A DNA stretch of 64,000 nt from Lautropia mirabilis (lineage in GTDB: Bacteria > Pseudomonadota > Gammaproteobacteria > Burkholderiales > Burkholderiaceae_E), in contig NZ_LR134378.1 of assembly GCF_900637555.1 (NCBI RefSeq), positions 320,001 to 384,000 on the forward strand, read 5' to 3'. Positions 8,738-17,106 of the stretch are shown one piece after another. The notes beneath the pieces were generated by a model that saw only the letters and a program-made list of their open reading frames with translations, was not told where the DNA came from and searched no databases. The position numbers and the translations under genes are program-made. How positions within the stretch are numbered: the stretch's first letter is position 1; each line of letters opens with the position of its first letter.

Positions 8738-10207
8738 TCAACCCACCAGAATGTCCACCCGGCGGGCGCGCTGCAGCGTGGCCTTGTCGGCGCGGACCTT
8801 GGTGCGGGGGGAGGTCTTGCCGGCACCCACCACCGTGATGCGGGCCGAGGAGAAGCCCCCTTCGCTGATGGCGCCTGCCACGGCACGCGCACGGCGCTCG
8901 GACAGGGTCTTGTTGTAGGCGGCGGAGTAGCGCGGATCGGCGTAGCCGGTGACACGCACCCAGGCGGTGCGGCCCAGGCAGGCGCCCAGCTGCTGCAGGC
9001 GGCGCGTCTCGGCCGGCGACAGGCTGGAACTGCCCGACTTGAAGAAGATCGGCGCGGACAGTTGCTTCAGCGACCGCGGGCAGCTTCCGGCTGCAACGGT
9101 GCGCAGGTTGCGGCTGTCGGTAGCGGCCTGGCGGGTATCGCGCGCGTTGCGGCTGTCGCGGCTGTTGCGGGCATCTCGTGCCTTGGTGGCAGCATTGCGT
9201 GCATCGGCAGCCTTCTGCGCGTCGGCCTGGGCACGGGCGTCCCGTCCTGCCAGGCGGTTGGCATCGGCCAGACGCTGGGCACCCTGGGCTGCTGCACCGG
9301 CGGCAGCCAGACGGGATGCTCCGGCAGCGCCTGCCTCATCACGGGCCAGCACGCGGTAACCGTTGGGGACTTGGGCGCGGATCAGCTCCAGCGTTTCGCG
9401 GCCCTGGGCGGGCGTCTGGGCACCGCCAAACACTTCCACCACGTCGCTGCGCACACGCAGTTCGCTGATGTTGCGTTCACGGACCAGGGCCACCAGGGCG
9501 GTCAGCTGCGGCTCCCAGCGGGCAGCGGCATGACCATCGATGTGGCGCAGGCGCAGACTGCCCTCGACGGGCTCGCCCCGGGCGCCCAGGCGAATGGCAT
9601 TCATCCACTGGTTGCGGGTGTCGTCGTCGGGCACTTCGCCCGCCAGGCGGATGCCACCTGCCGGATCGTGCGCCAGCGAGAAGCTCGGCGGACCGGGCAG
9701 CTCAATCATCGCGTCGCCCGTGGCGGGCCTGGGTGGCTGATCATCGTCCTCGGGGGCCATCACCGATTCCCCAGCGGGAACGGCCGGGCCTGCCTGGCTG
9801 TCGGCCATGGCATCGGCCGGTGTCCCGTTCGTGGCGGCAACGCCGGCCGACAATGCGGCAGCCTTGTCCTGCGGAGCATTGTCCTTCGAGACAGGGGCCG
9901 CCCGGCGGTCATCCGACGGGCCGGCGCCCTGGACATTGGCCTGCCGCCCTGCGCCCTGCCCATCCTGGCCCTGCGCCGATCCGGCTGCCTGGGCAGCCTG
10001 CCTGCCCAGAGGCAGCTCGATGGATTCCGTATGCGTGTTGCCGGAGGCGGAGGCAAGCTGCTGCTGCGCCTCGTGCTGGGCATCGCCCTCGCCCTCCTGC
10101 ACGCCGAACAGCGTCAGCAGCAGGACGAACAGCAACAGGACGCCCACTTTCAGCGAGGTGAAGCGGCGCACGGACTCGGGCGGATGCAGTGGCGAAGGTG
10201 ATGGCAT
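8738..10207 (-). CDS. OmpA-C-like envelope protein with BON-like region
   Basis: 489 aa. An N-terminal membrane anchor (residues ~19-37, LLLFVLLLTLFGV) is followed by a ~120-aa low-complexity Ala/Gln linker. A BON-like region (~165-285) comes next, then an Ala/Arg-rich helix with DARNAATKARDARNSRD repeats. The OmpA C-terminal peptidoglycan-binding domain spans ~385-489, with FKSGSSSLS, GYADPR and LSERRARAV. The layout (single anchor, BON, OmpA) resembles ArfA/YiaD-type proteins that bind peptidoglycan from a membrane anchor. It is last in a probable two-gene unit with the gene starting at 11796 (47-base gap). A terminator follows. Confidence 0.8.
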   Translation of the reverse strand: MPSPSPLHPPESVRRFTSLKVGVLLLFVLLLTLFGVQEGEGDAQHEAQQQLASASGNTHTESIELPLGRQAAQAAGSAQGQDGQGAGRQANVQGAGPSDDRRAAPVSKDNAPQDKAAALSAGVAATNGTPADAMADSQAGPAVPAGESVMAPEDDDQPPRPATGDAMIELPGPPSFSLAHDPAGGIRLAGEVPDDDTRNQWMNAIRLGARGEPVEGSLRLRHIDGHAAARWEPQLTALVALVRERNISELRVRSDVVEVFGGAQTPAQGRETLELIRAQVPNGYRVLARDEAGAAGASRLAAAGAAAQGAQRLADANRLAGRDARAQADAQKAADARNAATKARDARNSRDSRNARDTRQAATDSRNLRTVAAGSCPRSLKQLSAPIFFKSGSSSLSPAETRRLQQLGACLGRTAWVRVTGYADPRYSAAYNKTLSERRARAVAGAISEGGFSSARITVVGAGKTSPRTKVRADKATLQRARRVDILVG

Positions 10208-10254
10208 GGCGTTCCTGCGTCAGGGGCGAGTCGAGGGCGGACAGATCGGAGCGG

Positions 10255-11796
10255 TCAGGGCCTGTGGGCCTGGCCGTAGGGGTGGCTTTCCGGCGGGGTG
10301 CCGGCAGGGTCGGCCGCGGCTGTGTGTCCGGAGGAGCCGGACGCATGCTCGGACAGCACGTGGGCGTCGGAGACATCGCCTCCAGAGCGCCAGCCCTGCT
10401 CGTGCTGCTCCGCGTCGACCACTTCGGCCACGACGTGCTCGACCGTCCGCTCGCGGCGCGGGTTGACGAAGACGGAAGCCAGTCCCTCGTCGGCTTCAGC
10501 CTCGTATTCATCACCGGCGTCCGATCCCCAGACCATGGCTTCCTGGTCCAGCGTGGACTCGGCGGTCTCGGCGCCTTCGTCGTCGGCAGCGTGCGCATCA
10601 TGCGCGGTCTGCGCCTCGCCGGCGGCTGCATCGTCACCCGACTGCACCGTGGCTTCAGCAGCTTCCGTCGAAACGGTCTCGGAGGCCTCATCGGCCGACG
10701 TGTCCTGCGCCGTGGCGCCCATGGCAGCCACCGTGCCTACGGCGACACCCGCGGCTGCAGCCACCCCGGCGGCAGCCGTTTCCGCCACCGGCGTTTCGGC
10801 GGCAGGCATCTCAGCTGCCTGCTGGGCAGCTTCCTGCGTATCGTTGGCCTGGGGGGCACCCGGCCGGCGGCGCATGGCAGCCAGCAGCCCTGCGGCCACG
10901 TTCTCGCGCTTCTCGCCCTTCAGCTCGGCCTGCAGCTCGTCCAGTGCCACCCAGTCCTCGGCCAGGAACAGGCCGGCCTGCTCGGCCCAGCTGAGCGGGT
11001 TGGCCAGTGCATAGCGCGGACCAGCAGCTTCCATCAGGCGGGTAAGTTCACCCATGGAGGTCTCGGCCAAGCGCTCGAAGGTGCGGATGCCGGCCTGGTT
11101 GAGCAGCTCGACGGTGCGGTCATCGATGCCCACCAGCGCCTGCAGACGGTCACGCCCTTCGGCGGTGCGATAGTGCTGCTTCAGCAGGTGCTTGACGGCC
11201 TCGTAGCCGGCCGCGTCATTGGCAATGCGGTTGGCGTGGTAATTGACGGAAGCCTCGCGGTCGGCCACATCATGCTCGCGGGACAGGATGCGCCCTTCCC
11301 AGCTCTGCATGGCTTCCTCGCGGTTGCTGACCACCGCCACGCGGCGTGCCAGCTCGGCCTCGGTGCTTTCCAGCGTGTCCAGGCGGCGGTTGTAATTCAC
11401 TTCCTTGGAACGCAGCTGCTCGCCACGGGCCGCGATTTCCTTTTCGCGCTCGTTCAGCGTCAGGCCCATGCGGTCCAGGTCGGCACGGCGCTTCTCGATG
11501 GCCTGCTCCACGCGGGACAGATCGTCGGAGCGCTCTTCCACACGGCGAGCCTGCTGCAGCAGCTCGGCATCACGGCTGGCCAGCGAGGCCTGCAGATCGG
11601 CCATTTCCTTTTCACGCAGGCGCAGCGTGGCCTGGCGATGACCCAGCTCGGTCTGCTGGGCCAGCAGCACGCTTTCCTGCTGGGCCAGGGCCTCGGCCTC
11701 TTCTTGCGCCTTCTTGCGCCAGTACAGGAAGTCGATGGCGAATTCGATGGCCCAGCCGATCAGCAGACCAAGGACGAGCCAACCCAGTGCGTTCAT
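10255..11796 (-). CDS. Membrane-anchored coiled-coil protein with HhH-like domain
   Basis: 513 aa of unknown function. Residues 4-24 form one membrane helix. Residues ~28-190 are a long charged coiled coil rich in Glu, Gln, Arg and Leu. Residues ~205-280 contain LVGIDDRTVELLNQAGI and a second similar helix pair, like the helix-hairpin-helix/DUF4332 fold. The remainder is acidic and Ala-rich with low complexity and probably disordered. The gene directly precedes the OmpA-like gene, suggesting a joint envelope-spanning structure. Membrane orientation is not clear from sequence. Confidence 0.7.
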   Translation of the reverse strand: MNALGWLVLGLLIGWAIEFAIDFLYWRKKAQEEAEALAQQESVLLAQQTELGHRQATLRLREKEMADLQASLASRDAELLQQARRVEERSDDLSRVEQAIEKRRADLDRMGLTLNEREKEIAARGEQLRSKEVNYNRRLDTLESTEAELARRVAVVSNREEAMQSWEGRILSREHDVADREASVNYHANRIANDAAGYEAVKHLLKQHYRTAEGRDRLQALVGIDDRTVELLNQAGIRTFERLAETSMGELTRLMEAAGPRYALANPLSWAEQAGLFLAEDWVALDELQAELKGEKRENVAAGLLAAMRRRPGAPQANDTQEAAQQAAEMPAAETPVAETAAAGVAAAAGVAVGTVAAMGATAQDTSADEASETVSTEAAEATVQSGDDAAAGEAQTAHDAHAADDEGAETAESTLDQEAMVWGSDAGDEYEAEADEGLASVFVNPRRERTVEHVVAEVVDAEQHEQGWRSGGDVSDAHVLSEHASGSSGHTAAADPAGTPPESHPYGQAHRP

Positions 11797-11875
11797 GCGA
11801 AAGAGCCTCCGGACCCGTGCGATGCGTGTGGCACGGGCTTCAGGTGGAAACGAAACGGTCGAGAGGACGCCGGCA

Positions 11876-12571
11876 TCAGGCCGCCAGCAACTGCTTCAGG
11901 TCGCTGACCACGTTATCGACGGGGTCAGTGTAGCGCACCAGCAGGCGCAGCTTGCCGGTCTTGTCGATGACATAGGACGCGGCCGTATGATCGAGCGTGT
12001 AGCTGGAACCGTCCTGATTGGGCACCTTCTGGAAGAAGACGCGGAATTCGCGCGCCACCTTCTTGGTGGCCGCCATGTCGCCGCGCAGGGCGATGAAGGA
12101 CGGGTCGAAGGAATGCACGTAGGCCGGCAGCACCTCGGCCGTGTCGCGCTCGGGATCCAGCGTGACGAACACCACGTCCAGCCGCTTGCCGTCCGGGCCC
12201 AGTGCGTCCCTGATTTCCTTGGCCTTCAGCAGCGTGGTGGGGCAGATGTCCGGGCACTGCGTGAAGCCGAAGAACAGCAGCACCACGTGGTCCTTGAAGC
12301 TGGCCAGCGTCACGGGCTTGCCGGTGCTGACATCGGTCAGCGACAGCTCGTTGCCGTAGTCGGCGCCGCCCAGGTCGGTGGACTTGAACGTCATGCCCTT
12401 CTCTTTCGAGCAGGCAGCCAGACTGCCCATCAGGGCGCCGCCCCCCAGCCACAGGGCTGCGGCCGGCACGGACGACAGCACACGCCGCCGCGACAGGTGC
12501 GGCGTGCCCAAGGCGTGATCGACGGATAGGGGAAGACGACCGGGAGAGGACTCAGGTGATTTCATGACCAT
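11876..12571 (-). CDS. SCO1/SenC-family copper chaperone lipoprotein
   Basis: A thioredoxin-fold periplasmic protein that by family delivers copper to the CuA site of cytochrome c oxidase. The copper ligands are visible: CPDIC and the later His in DHTAAS. The N-terminus has SRRR, a hydrophobic stretch and the lipobox SLAAC, so it is probably a lipoprotein and possibly Tat-exported. The frame stays open to 12706; I chose the ATG at 12571 because it places a short basic region before the signal sequence (a second ATG is at 12565). No strong ribosome binding site is visible for either. It ends at LKQLLAA. No cytochrome oxidase genes are in the window. Confidence 0.88.
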   Translation of the reverse strand: MVMKSPESSPGRLPLSVDHALGTPHLSRRRVLSSVPAAALWLGGGALMGSLAACSKEKGMTFKSTDLGGADYGNELSLTDVSTGKPVTLASFKDHVVLLFFGFTQCPDICPTTLLKAKEIRDALGPDGKRLDVVFVTLDPERDTAEVLPAYVHSFDPSFIALRGDMAATKKVAREFRVFFQKVPNQDGSSYTLDHTAASYVIDKTGKLRLLVRYTDPVDNVVSDLKQLLAA

Positions 12572-12798
12572 GGAGGGTGACCAGGCGGCTTGCGAAGGAG
12601 AGGGATGCCCGGGCATGGACACGCGCCCATGCCGGCATGATGCGGGCCCTGTCGACATCGCGGAACAGGGGCCGGATGCGAACCGCCGGCCACCTCGACG
12701 CTGCAAGCGACAAATATTAACGCAGGAAGGCGGTCACCACGGAAATTGTGAAGACCGCGTTGCAGGCAGCGCGCCTGCCCACGGGGCGCGACGCCTCC

Positions 12799-13677
12799 TC
12801 AGCCGGGATGGGCGCCCCGGCGAAGGATGTTGATGGGCGCCAGCCCGTCGGCCCGCGCCTTCTGCGCCGGCACCCAGGCATGACCGAACACCAGCTCCAC
12901 CGTGAGCGCAGGCACGCCCGCCTCCGGCGCCGCCGGAAAACCCATTCCGGCCAGATCCGCCTGCAGCGAAGCCGTGGATTCATAGGCCAGCTGGATGTGT
13001 TCGGTGTCCATCACCGGCGCATCGAAGCCGGTCTCCACCATGGCATCGCCCCAGTCGTGCATGTCCTGCAGCGACGGCCACTGCCCTTGCGCCCCGTGCT
13101 GCCCCAGATTCTGTGCCGACGAATCCGGCACCAGCGCACGCAGCTCGCGGCAGGTATCCACCCCCAGGGCCGAGAACACCAGAAGCCCATGCGGCTTCAG
13201 CACCCGATAGCACTCCTTCAGCACCGCCAGCGGATCGTCGAACCAGTGGAACACCAGGTTCGACCAGACCACCTGCACACTGTTGGCCGGCAGCGGCAGC
13301 CGATGCGCATCGGCCGCGATCCAGTGCGGCGGACGGGTCTGGGGCTTCTCGCGCACCCGGATGCGCGCCAGCAGCCCCTGCAGGCCGCGCCGCGCCCGCA
13401 TGTCCAGCCGGTGCTGCTCGATGAGCGGCTGCTCGGCCATGTCCAGCGCCAGCACCTGCGCCTCCGGAAAACGCCGGGCCAGAACCGGCAGCGACCGGCC
13501 CAGACCGCAGCCCAGATCCAGCACCGTCTCCACGCCGTCCAGACGCATCGGCTCCAGCCGCTCGTCCAGCCGACGCTCCACCTCGGCCAGCAGAAAATCT
13601 GCCCGCTGGGCGCCCGAACGCTTTTCATTGAACGACCGGCGCAAGGCGGCACGGTCCAGACCGACTGGCTTAAGCAT
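12799..13677 (-). CDS. bioC: BioC-like SAM methyltransferase
   Basis: 292 aa class I methyltransferase. It resembles malonyl-ACP O-methyltransferase, which makes the methyl ester that primes biotin synthesis. Visible features are VLDLGCGLGRS at ~52-62 (SAM motif I), LALDMAE (acidic ribose-binding end of strand 2), and WSNLVFHWFDDP (post-motif typical of BioC). The start at MLKPVG was chosen because the longer frame to 14016 would run antisense through comF. It is divergent from comF, and the bioC-comF neighbourhood is common in betaproteobacteria. Other biotin genes are absent here, so BioC is likely but a related methyltransferase is possible. Confidence 0.8.
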   Translation of the reverse strand: MLKPVGLDRAALRRSFNEKRSGAQRADFLLAEVERRLDERLEPMRLDGVETVLDLGCGLGRSLPVLARRFPEAQVLALDMAEQPLIEQHRLDMRARRGLQGLLARIRVREKPQTRPPHWIAADAHRLPLPANSVQVVWSNLVFHWFDDPLAVLKECYRVLKPHGLLVFSALGVDTCRELRALVPDSSAQNLGQHGAQGQWPSLQDMHDWGDAMVETGFDAPVMDTEHIQLAYESTASLQADLAGMGFPAAPEAGVPALTVELVFGHAWVPAQKARADGLAPINILRRGAHPG

Positions 13678-13772
13678 GTCGGCGAGTATAGAAGAGGATG
13701 CGCGGCGGATGGGGGGCGTTTGGATAGGATGGAACCAAGAGCCCCCGGTGTCATTCCATCCTTGCCTTCTCA

Positions 13773-14561
13773 ATGGACATGCCAGCCTCTCCTCATGCCG
13801 TGATCTGGCAGCAAGGCCGCCACTGGCTGGGCCAGCTGACCGCCCGGCTGCTGCCCCGCGCCTGCCTGCTGTGCGAAGCACCCTGCCTGGACCAGCCGCT
13901 GTGCGCGCACTGCCGGGAGGCGCTGCCGGGGCGTGGGCGCCTGCGGTGCCCGCGCTGTGCGCTGCCCCTTTCTGCGCGGCCCCTTTCAGCAGATTCAACC
14001 AGCCCCGCCCTGCCATGCCCCCAGTGCCAGCAACACCCGCTGGCGCTGACCGCCACCTTTGCGCTGGCCGATTATCTGCCGCCGCTGGACCGGACGCTGG
14101 TCGCCCTGAAATTCGGCCAGCAACTGCAACTGGCTCGCCCCCTGGGCGGGCTGCTGATGGAGCACCTGCTGGCTAATCCCGCCCAGCCGCTGCAACAGGT
14201 GGACGCGCTGGTGCCGATTCCACTGTCCGGCCCGCGCCTGGCCGAACGCGGCTTCAACCAGAGCCTGCAACTGGCCCGCGGCATGCGCGCCCACGCCCCC
14301 AGCACCTGCCCACCCATCCGCACCGACTGGCTGCTGCGCATGCGCGACACCGCCCGCCAGTCCAGCCTGCCCCGCGCCCAACGTCAGAAGAACCTGCGCG
14401 GCGCCTTCAGCGTGCCGGACCCCAAGCGCGTGTCCGGCCAGCACCTGGCCCTGGTGGATGACGTGATGACCAGCGGCAACACACTGAACGAAGCCGCCCA
14501 GACCCTGCTGGCCGCCGGCGCAGCCTCGGTCATGGCGCTGGTGGTGGCGCGCACGCCGTAG
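13773..14561 (+). CDS. comF: ComF family phosphoribosyltransferase-like protein
   Basis: 262 aa. The N-terminal zinc finger has paired cysteines (CLLC, CAHC, CPRC, CPQC). The C-terminal type I phosphoribosyltransferase fold has the PRPP loop LVDDVMTSGNT near residues 227-237. ComF proteins are linked to DNA uptake and handling of single-stranded DNA in competence, and GntX is the E. coli relative. Length and motif order match the family. It is divergent from the methyltransferase gene, with 95 bases between their starts. The heptamer repeat begins five bases after its stop. Confidence 0.88.
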   Translation: MDMPASPHAVIWQQGRHWLGQLTARLLPRACLLCEAPCLDQPLCAHCREALPGRGRLRCPRCALPLSARPLSADSTSPALPCPQCQQHPLALTATFALADYLPPLDRTLVALKFGQQLQLARPLGGLLMEHLLANPAQPLQQVDALVPIPLSGPRLAERGFNQSLQLARGMRAHAPSTCPPIRTDWLLRMRDTARQSSLPRAQRQKNLRGAFSVPDPKRVSGQHLALVDDVMTSGNTLNEAAQTLLAAGAASVMALVVARTP

Positions 14562-14565
14562 GCCG

Positions 14566-14681
14566 TTGGCGGTGGGCGGTTGGCGGTTGGCGGTTGGCGG
14601 TTGGCGGTTGGCGGTAGGTGGTAGGCGGTAGGTGGTAGGCGGTAGGTGGTAGGTGGTAGGTGGTAGGTGGTAGGTGGTAGG
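14566..14681. repeat. Heptanucleotide tandem repeat (16 units)
   Basis: Sixteen uninterrupted 7-bp units. The first seven are TTGGCGG (the second is TGGGCGG); the next nine are TAGGTGG or TAGGCGG, followed by a partial TAGG. One strand has a GG doublet every 3-4 bases, so G-quadruplex or other non-B structure is possible. A 7-bp unit shifts reading frame on copy change, but no real gene spans it here. It lies between comF and trmL. Confidence 0.95.
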
Positions 14682-15011
14682 CCAACGCATGCTGTCCCAT
14701 GAGGGGGCGACGCGCGCCGTAGCCCCGGGACACGCCGGCCCATGACGGGCGACACGCGCCGAATCCGACCTATCATCCTGCATGAGGGGGCGGTGAAGCG
14801 CCTGAGGCGCTGAACCGACCGAAACTTCTGAGCGAAGAAACCCGAAACAGCGTCATTATTCAGAATCATGAATTCTGATCGCTTCAAATATGACGGCCCA
14901 AGACCCGTTTCGGCCCTAATCGCTGTGAAATTACGGTGCCGAAACAGCACCAAAAGCACCCCAGCCCCAGAACCGGCCCCCAACACCATCCATCCTTCAG
15001 ACCCAGCCACC
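14682..15011. other. Intergenic region before trmL
   Basis: No gene seen. AAGCGCCTGAGGCGCTG (14793-14809) is a small hairpin (GCGCC/GGCGC). An in-frame ATG at 14868 could extend the trmL frame by 48 residues, but that extension has no family similarity and no ribosome binding site. Confidence 0.4.
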
Positions 15012-15563
15012 GTGTTCCACGTCGTCCTTGTCCAGCCCGAAATCCCGCCCAACACCGGCAACGTCATCCGCCTGTGCGCCAACACCGGCTGCGCCCTGCA
15101 CCTCATCGAACCGCTGGGCTTTCCCATCGACCACGCCAAGATGCGCCGCGCGGGGCTGGATTATCATGAATTCACGGCCATAACCGTGCACAAGAACTGG
15201 GCAGCCTTCCTGGACAGCATGCGGGCTTCCATGGCCGCAGCATCCGGCTCTTACCCGCAGGCCGCGCCCAGCCAGACACCCCACAGCAACGCGCGACAAA
15301 TCCCCTTCTCCGGCCGCCTGTACGGCCTGAGCACCAGCGGCCACAAAAGCCCCTACGACCATCGCTTCCTGCCCGGAGACTGCCTGGTCTTTGGCCGCGA
15401 GACCTCCGGCCTGCCCGACGACGTGCAGGACAGCCTGGGCACCGACCACCTGCTGCGCCTGCCCATGCGCCCCCACAACCGCAGCCTGAACCTGTCCAAC
15501 GCAGTGGCCGTGACCGTCTTCGAGGCATGGCGGCAGCAGGGGTTTGAGGGGGCGGCGCTATGA
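15012..15563 (+). CDS. trmL: tRNA (cytidine/uridine-2'-O-)-methyltransferase TrmL
   Basis: SPOUT (TrmH-like) methyltransferase that modifies the wobble base 34 of certain leucine tRNAs. The family-typical start VFHVVLVQPEIPPNTGN lies at a GTG codon (15012), giving 183 aa. An upstream ATG at 14868 would add residues that do not look like the family. The knot motifs LVFGRETSGLP and RPHNRSLNLSNAVAV are intact. Compared with the usual ~155 aa, an insertion of roughly 20-25 residues (SYPQAAPSQTPHSNAR region) sits before YGLSTSG. It converges on the DUF2442 gene. Confidence 0.9.
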   Translation: MFHVVLVQPEIPPNTGNVIRLCANTGCALHLIEPLGFPIDHAKMRRAGLDYHEFTAITVHKNWAAFLDSMRASMAAASGSYPQAAPSQTPHSNARQIPFSGRLYGLSTSGHKSPYDHRFLPGDCLVFGRETSGLPDDVQDSLGTDHLLRLPMRPHNRSLNLSNAVAVTVFEAWRQQGFEGAAL

Positions 15564-15614
15564 CGTACGCGGCCGTATCAATAACAAGACTAGCGGCCGA
15601 CGCACAGCCTAGTA

Positions 15615-15872
15615 TCAGGCTGGAAGCAATGCGGCCATCCCCTGCCGCGTCATGTCTCCCCGCCCGGCCAACAACCCTTCAATAGAAATGTCTTCGTCGA
15701 TGGACTCCCAGTGCAACCCATGACGCCCTATCTCCACACTTTCGCGCTGCGCTGGCGTTGCGTTCAACAAGCGGGGAAACCAAGCTAGCGGTACACCCAG
15801 CGTCCGTCCATCCGAAAGGTCGACCCACATCGTGACGTCATCAAACCGCACCGTCCTGGCCGAAGTGTTCAT
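15615..15872 (-). CDS. DUF2442-family small protein
   Basis: 85 aa, resembling the DUF2442 family (WVDLSDGR, GVPLAWFPRL, IEIGxxGxHWxxIDEDISIEGLL pattern). The function is unknown. I chose the ATG at 15872, which has a strong AGGAGGG ribosome binding site; the frame extends to 15953 without such a site. It overlaps the upstream DUF4160 gene by 32 bases, so the two are translationally linked. DUF4160-DUF2442 neighbours recur in many genomes and are sometimes suggested to be toxin-antitoxin-like, which is not shown here. Confidence 0.85.
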   Translation of the reverse strand: MNTSARTVRFDDVTMWVDLSDGRTLGVPLAWFPRLLNATPAQRESVEIGRHGLHWESIDEDISIEGLLAGRGDMTRQGMAALLPA

Positions 15873-16098
15873 GCCATGCCCTCCTGATTTCATCTCGGTG
15901 TTCTTCAACGACTCGAATGATCTCCAGCTGCTCCGATCTGCTGAAGCCATCACTAGAGGCTATACGAGCATCGGGAAACAGCCAGATCTTTGCATCACCA
16001 CCATTACCCCGAGCATGAATATGGAGCGGCTCCCGAGGACTGCCTTCGTTCGAGTAGAAGAGGAACCGAATCCCCTTGTACCTGAAGACCGTAGGCAT
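15841..16098 (-). CDS. DUF4160-family small protein
   Basis: 85 aa, with MPTVFRYKGIRFLFYSNEG, EPLHIHARGNGGDAKIWL and a C-terminal helix ending near W-x-E-x-F. This is the typical form of DUF4160. The conserved HIHA histidines suggest a metal or nucleic-acid role, but none is established. It starts 6 bases after the gpsA stop and overlaps the DUF2442 gene, so all three may be cotranscribed. Confidence 0.85.
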   Translation of the reverse strand: MPTVFRYKGIRFLFYSNEGSPREPLHIHARGNGGDAKIWLFPDARIASSDGFSRSEQLEIIRVVEEHRDEIRRAWHEHFGQDGAV

Positions 16099-16104
16099 CG
16101 CCCC

Positions 16105-17100
16105 CTACTCCGCCCGAGGCTCCCGCGCCAATAGCGCCGCCACGGCCTCGCGCGGCGAGAGGCGGCCTTCGATGACGGCCAGCACGGCGCGGCTGATGGG
16201 CAGGTCCACGCCCAGCGCCTGGGCGCGGGCCACGACGGCGGGGCAGCAGGCCACGCCTTCGGCGACGTGGCCCAGGGTGGCCAGGATGTCGGTCAGGGAC
16301 TGGCCCTTGGCCAGCAAAAGGCCCACACGCCGGTTGCGGGACAGGTCGCCCGTGCAGGTGAGCACGAGGTCGCCCACGCCGGCCAGGCCCAGGAAGGTTT
16401 CGGCCTGCGCGCCCTGCGCCATCCCGAAGCGGGTGATTTCGGCCAGGCCGCGGGTCAGCAGCGCGGAGCGCGCATTCAGGCCCAGTCCCAGGCCGTCGCA
16501 GGTGCCGGTGGCCACGGCCATGATGTTCTTCAGGGCGCCGCCGATCTCCACGCCCACCAGGTCGGCGCTGCGGTAGGCGCGCATGGCGCCGTGGTGGAAG
16601 GCCTGCACCATGCGGTGCGACAGGGCTTCATCGGTCGAGGCGGCGGTGAGCGCCACGGGCAGGCCGGCGGCCACTTCCTGGGCAAAGCTGGGGCCACTCA
16701 GGCACCCCACGGCGCGGCCCGGCAGGGCGTCGCCCAGCACCTGGTGCGGCAGGCGGCCGGTGCTGGCCTGCAGGCCCTTGGCCAGGCAGACCACGCCGGG
16801 CAGCGCAGATCCGTCCCCCGGTTGCAGGGCCTGAACGGCCTGCGCCACCGGTTCCAGACCGGCCACCGAGGTGGCCATGACCAGCAGGTCGGCGTCGCGG
16901 ACGGCCTCATCCAGCCGGTCGGTGAAGCCCATGGAGGACGGTACCTTCACGTCGGGCAGGTAGCGCTGGTTGGTGCCGGCGGTGCGCAGCGACTCCAGCA
17001 CCTGGGCATTGCGCGACCACAGCGTGACGTCGTGCCGCTGTGCGGCATGGATGGCCAAGGCCGTTCCCCAGGCGCCGGCTCCCAGAATGGCGATCTTCAT
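16105..17100 (-). CDS. gpsA: NAD(P)-dependent glycerol-3-phosphate dehydrogenase
   Basis: 331 aa, full family length. It reduces dihydroxyacetone phosphate to sn-glycerol-3-phosphate for phospholipid synthesis in the cytosol. The Rossmann motif GAGAWGTALA is at 7-16. Also visible are CLAKGL (catalytic-region Lys), SGPSFAQEVA, GGALKNIMAVATG and GLGLNARSALLTRGL. It follows the SH3-domain gene by 6 bases. The secB-gpsA neighbourhood is a common proteobacterial arrangement. Confidence 0.96.
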   Translation of the reverse strand: MKIAILGAGAWGTALAIHAAQRHDVTLWSRNAQVLESLRTAGTNQRYLPDVKVPSSMGFTDRLDEAVRDADLLVMATSVAGLEPVAQAVQALQPGDGSALPGVVCLAKGLQASTGRLPHQVLGDALPGRAVGCLSGPSFAQEVAAGLPVALTAASTDEALSHRMVQAFHHGAMRAYRSADLVGVEIGGALKNIMAVATGTCDGLGLGLNARSALLTRGLAEITRFGMAQGAQAETFLGLAGVGDLVLTCTGDLSRNRRVGLLLAKGQSLTDILATLGHVAEGVACCPAVVARAQALGVDLPISRAVLAVIEGRLSPREAVAALLAREPRAE

Positions 17101-17106
17101 GGCAAC

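Noticed and set aside
12572-12706. Longer SCO1 protein starting at 12706
   Set aside because: Places 45 extra residues before the signal sequence; the later ATGs give a standard exported protein.
13678-14016. N-terminal extension of the BioC-like protein
   Set aside because: It would run antisense through comF and has Ala/Arg/Gly-rich sequence without similarity; MLKPVG gives the normal family start.
14566-14681. CRISPR array or VNTR within a gene
   Set aside because: Units are 7 bp without spacers, and no supported gene frame crosses it.
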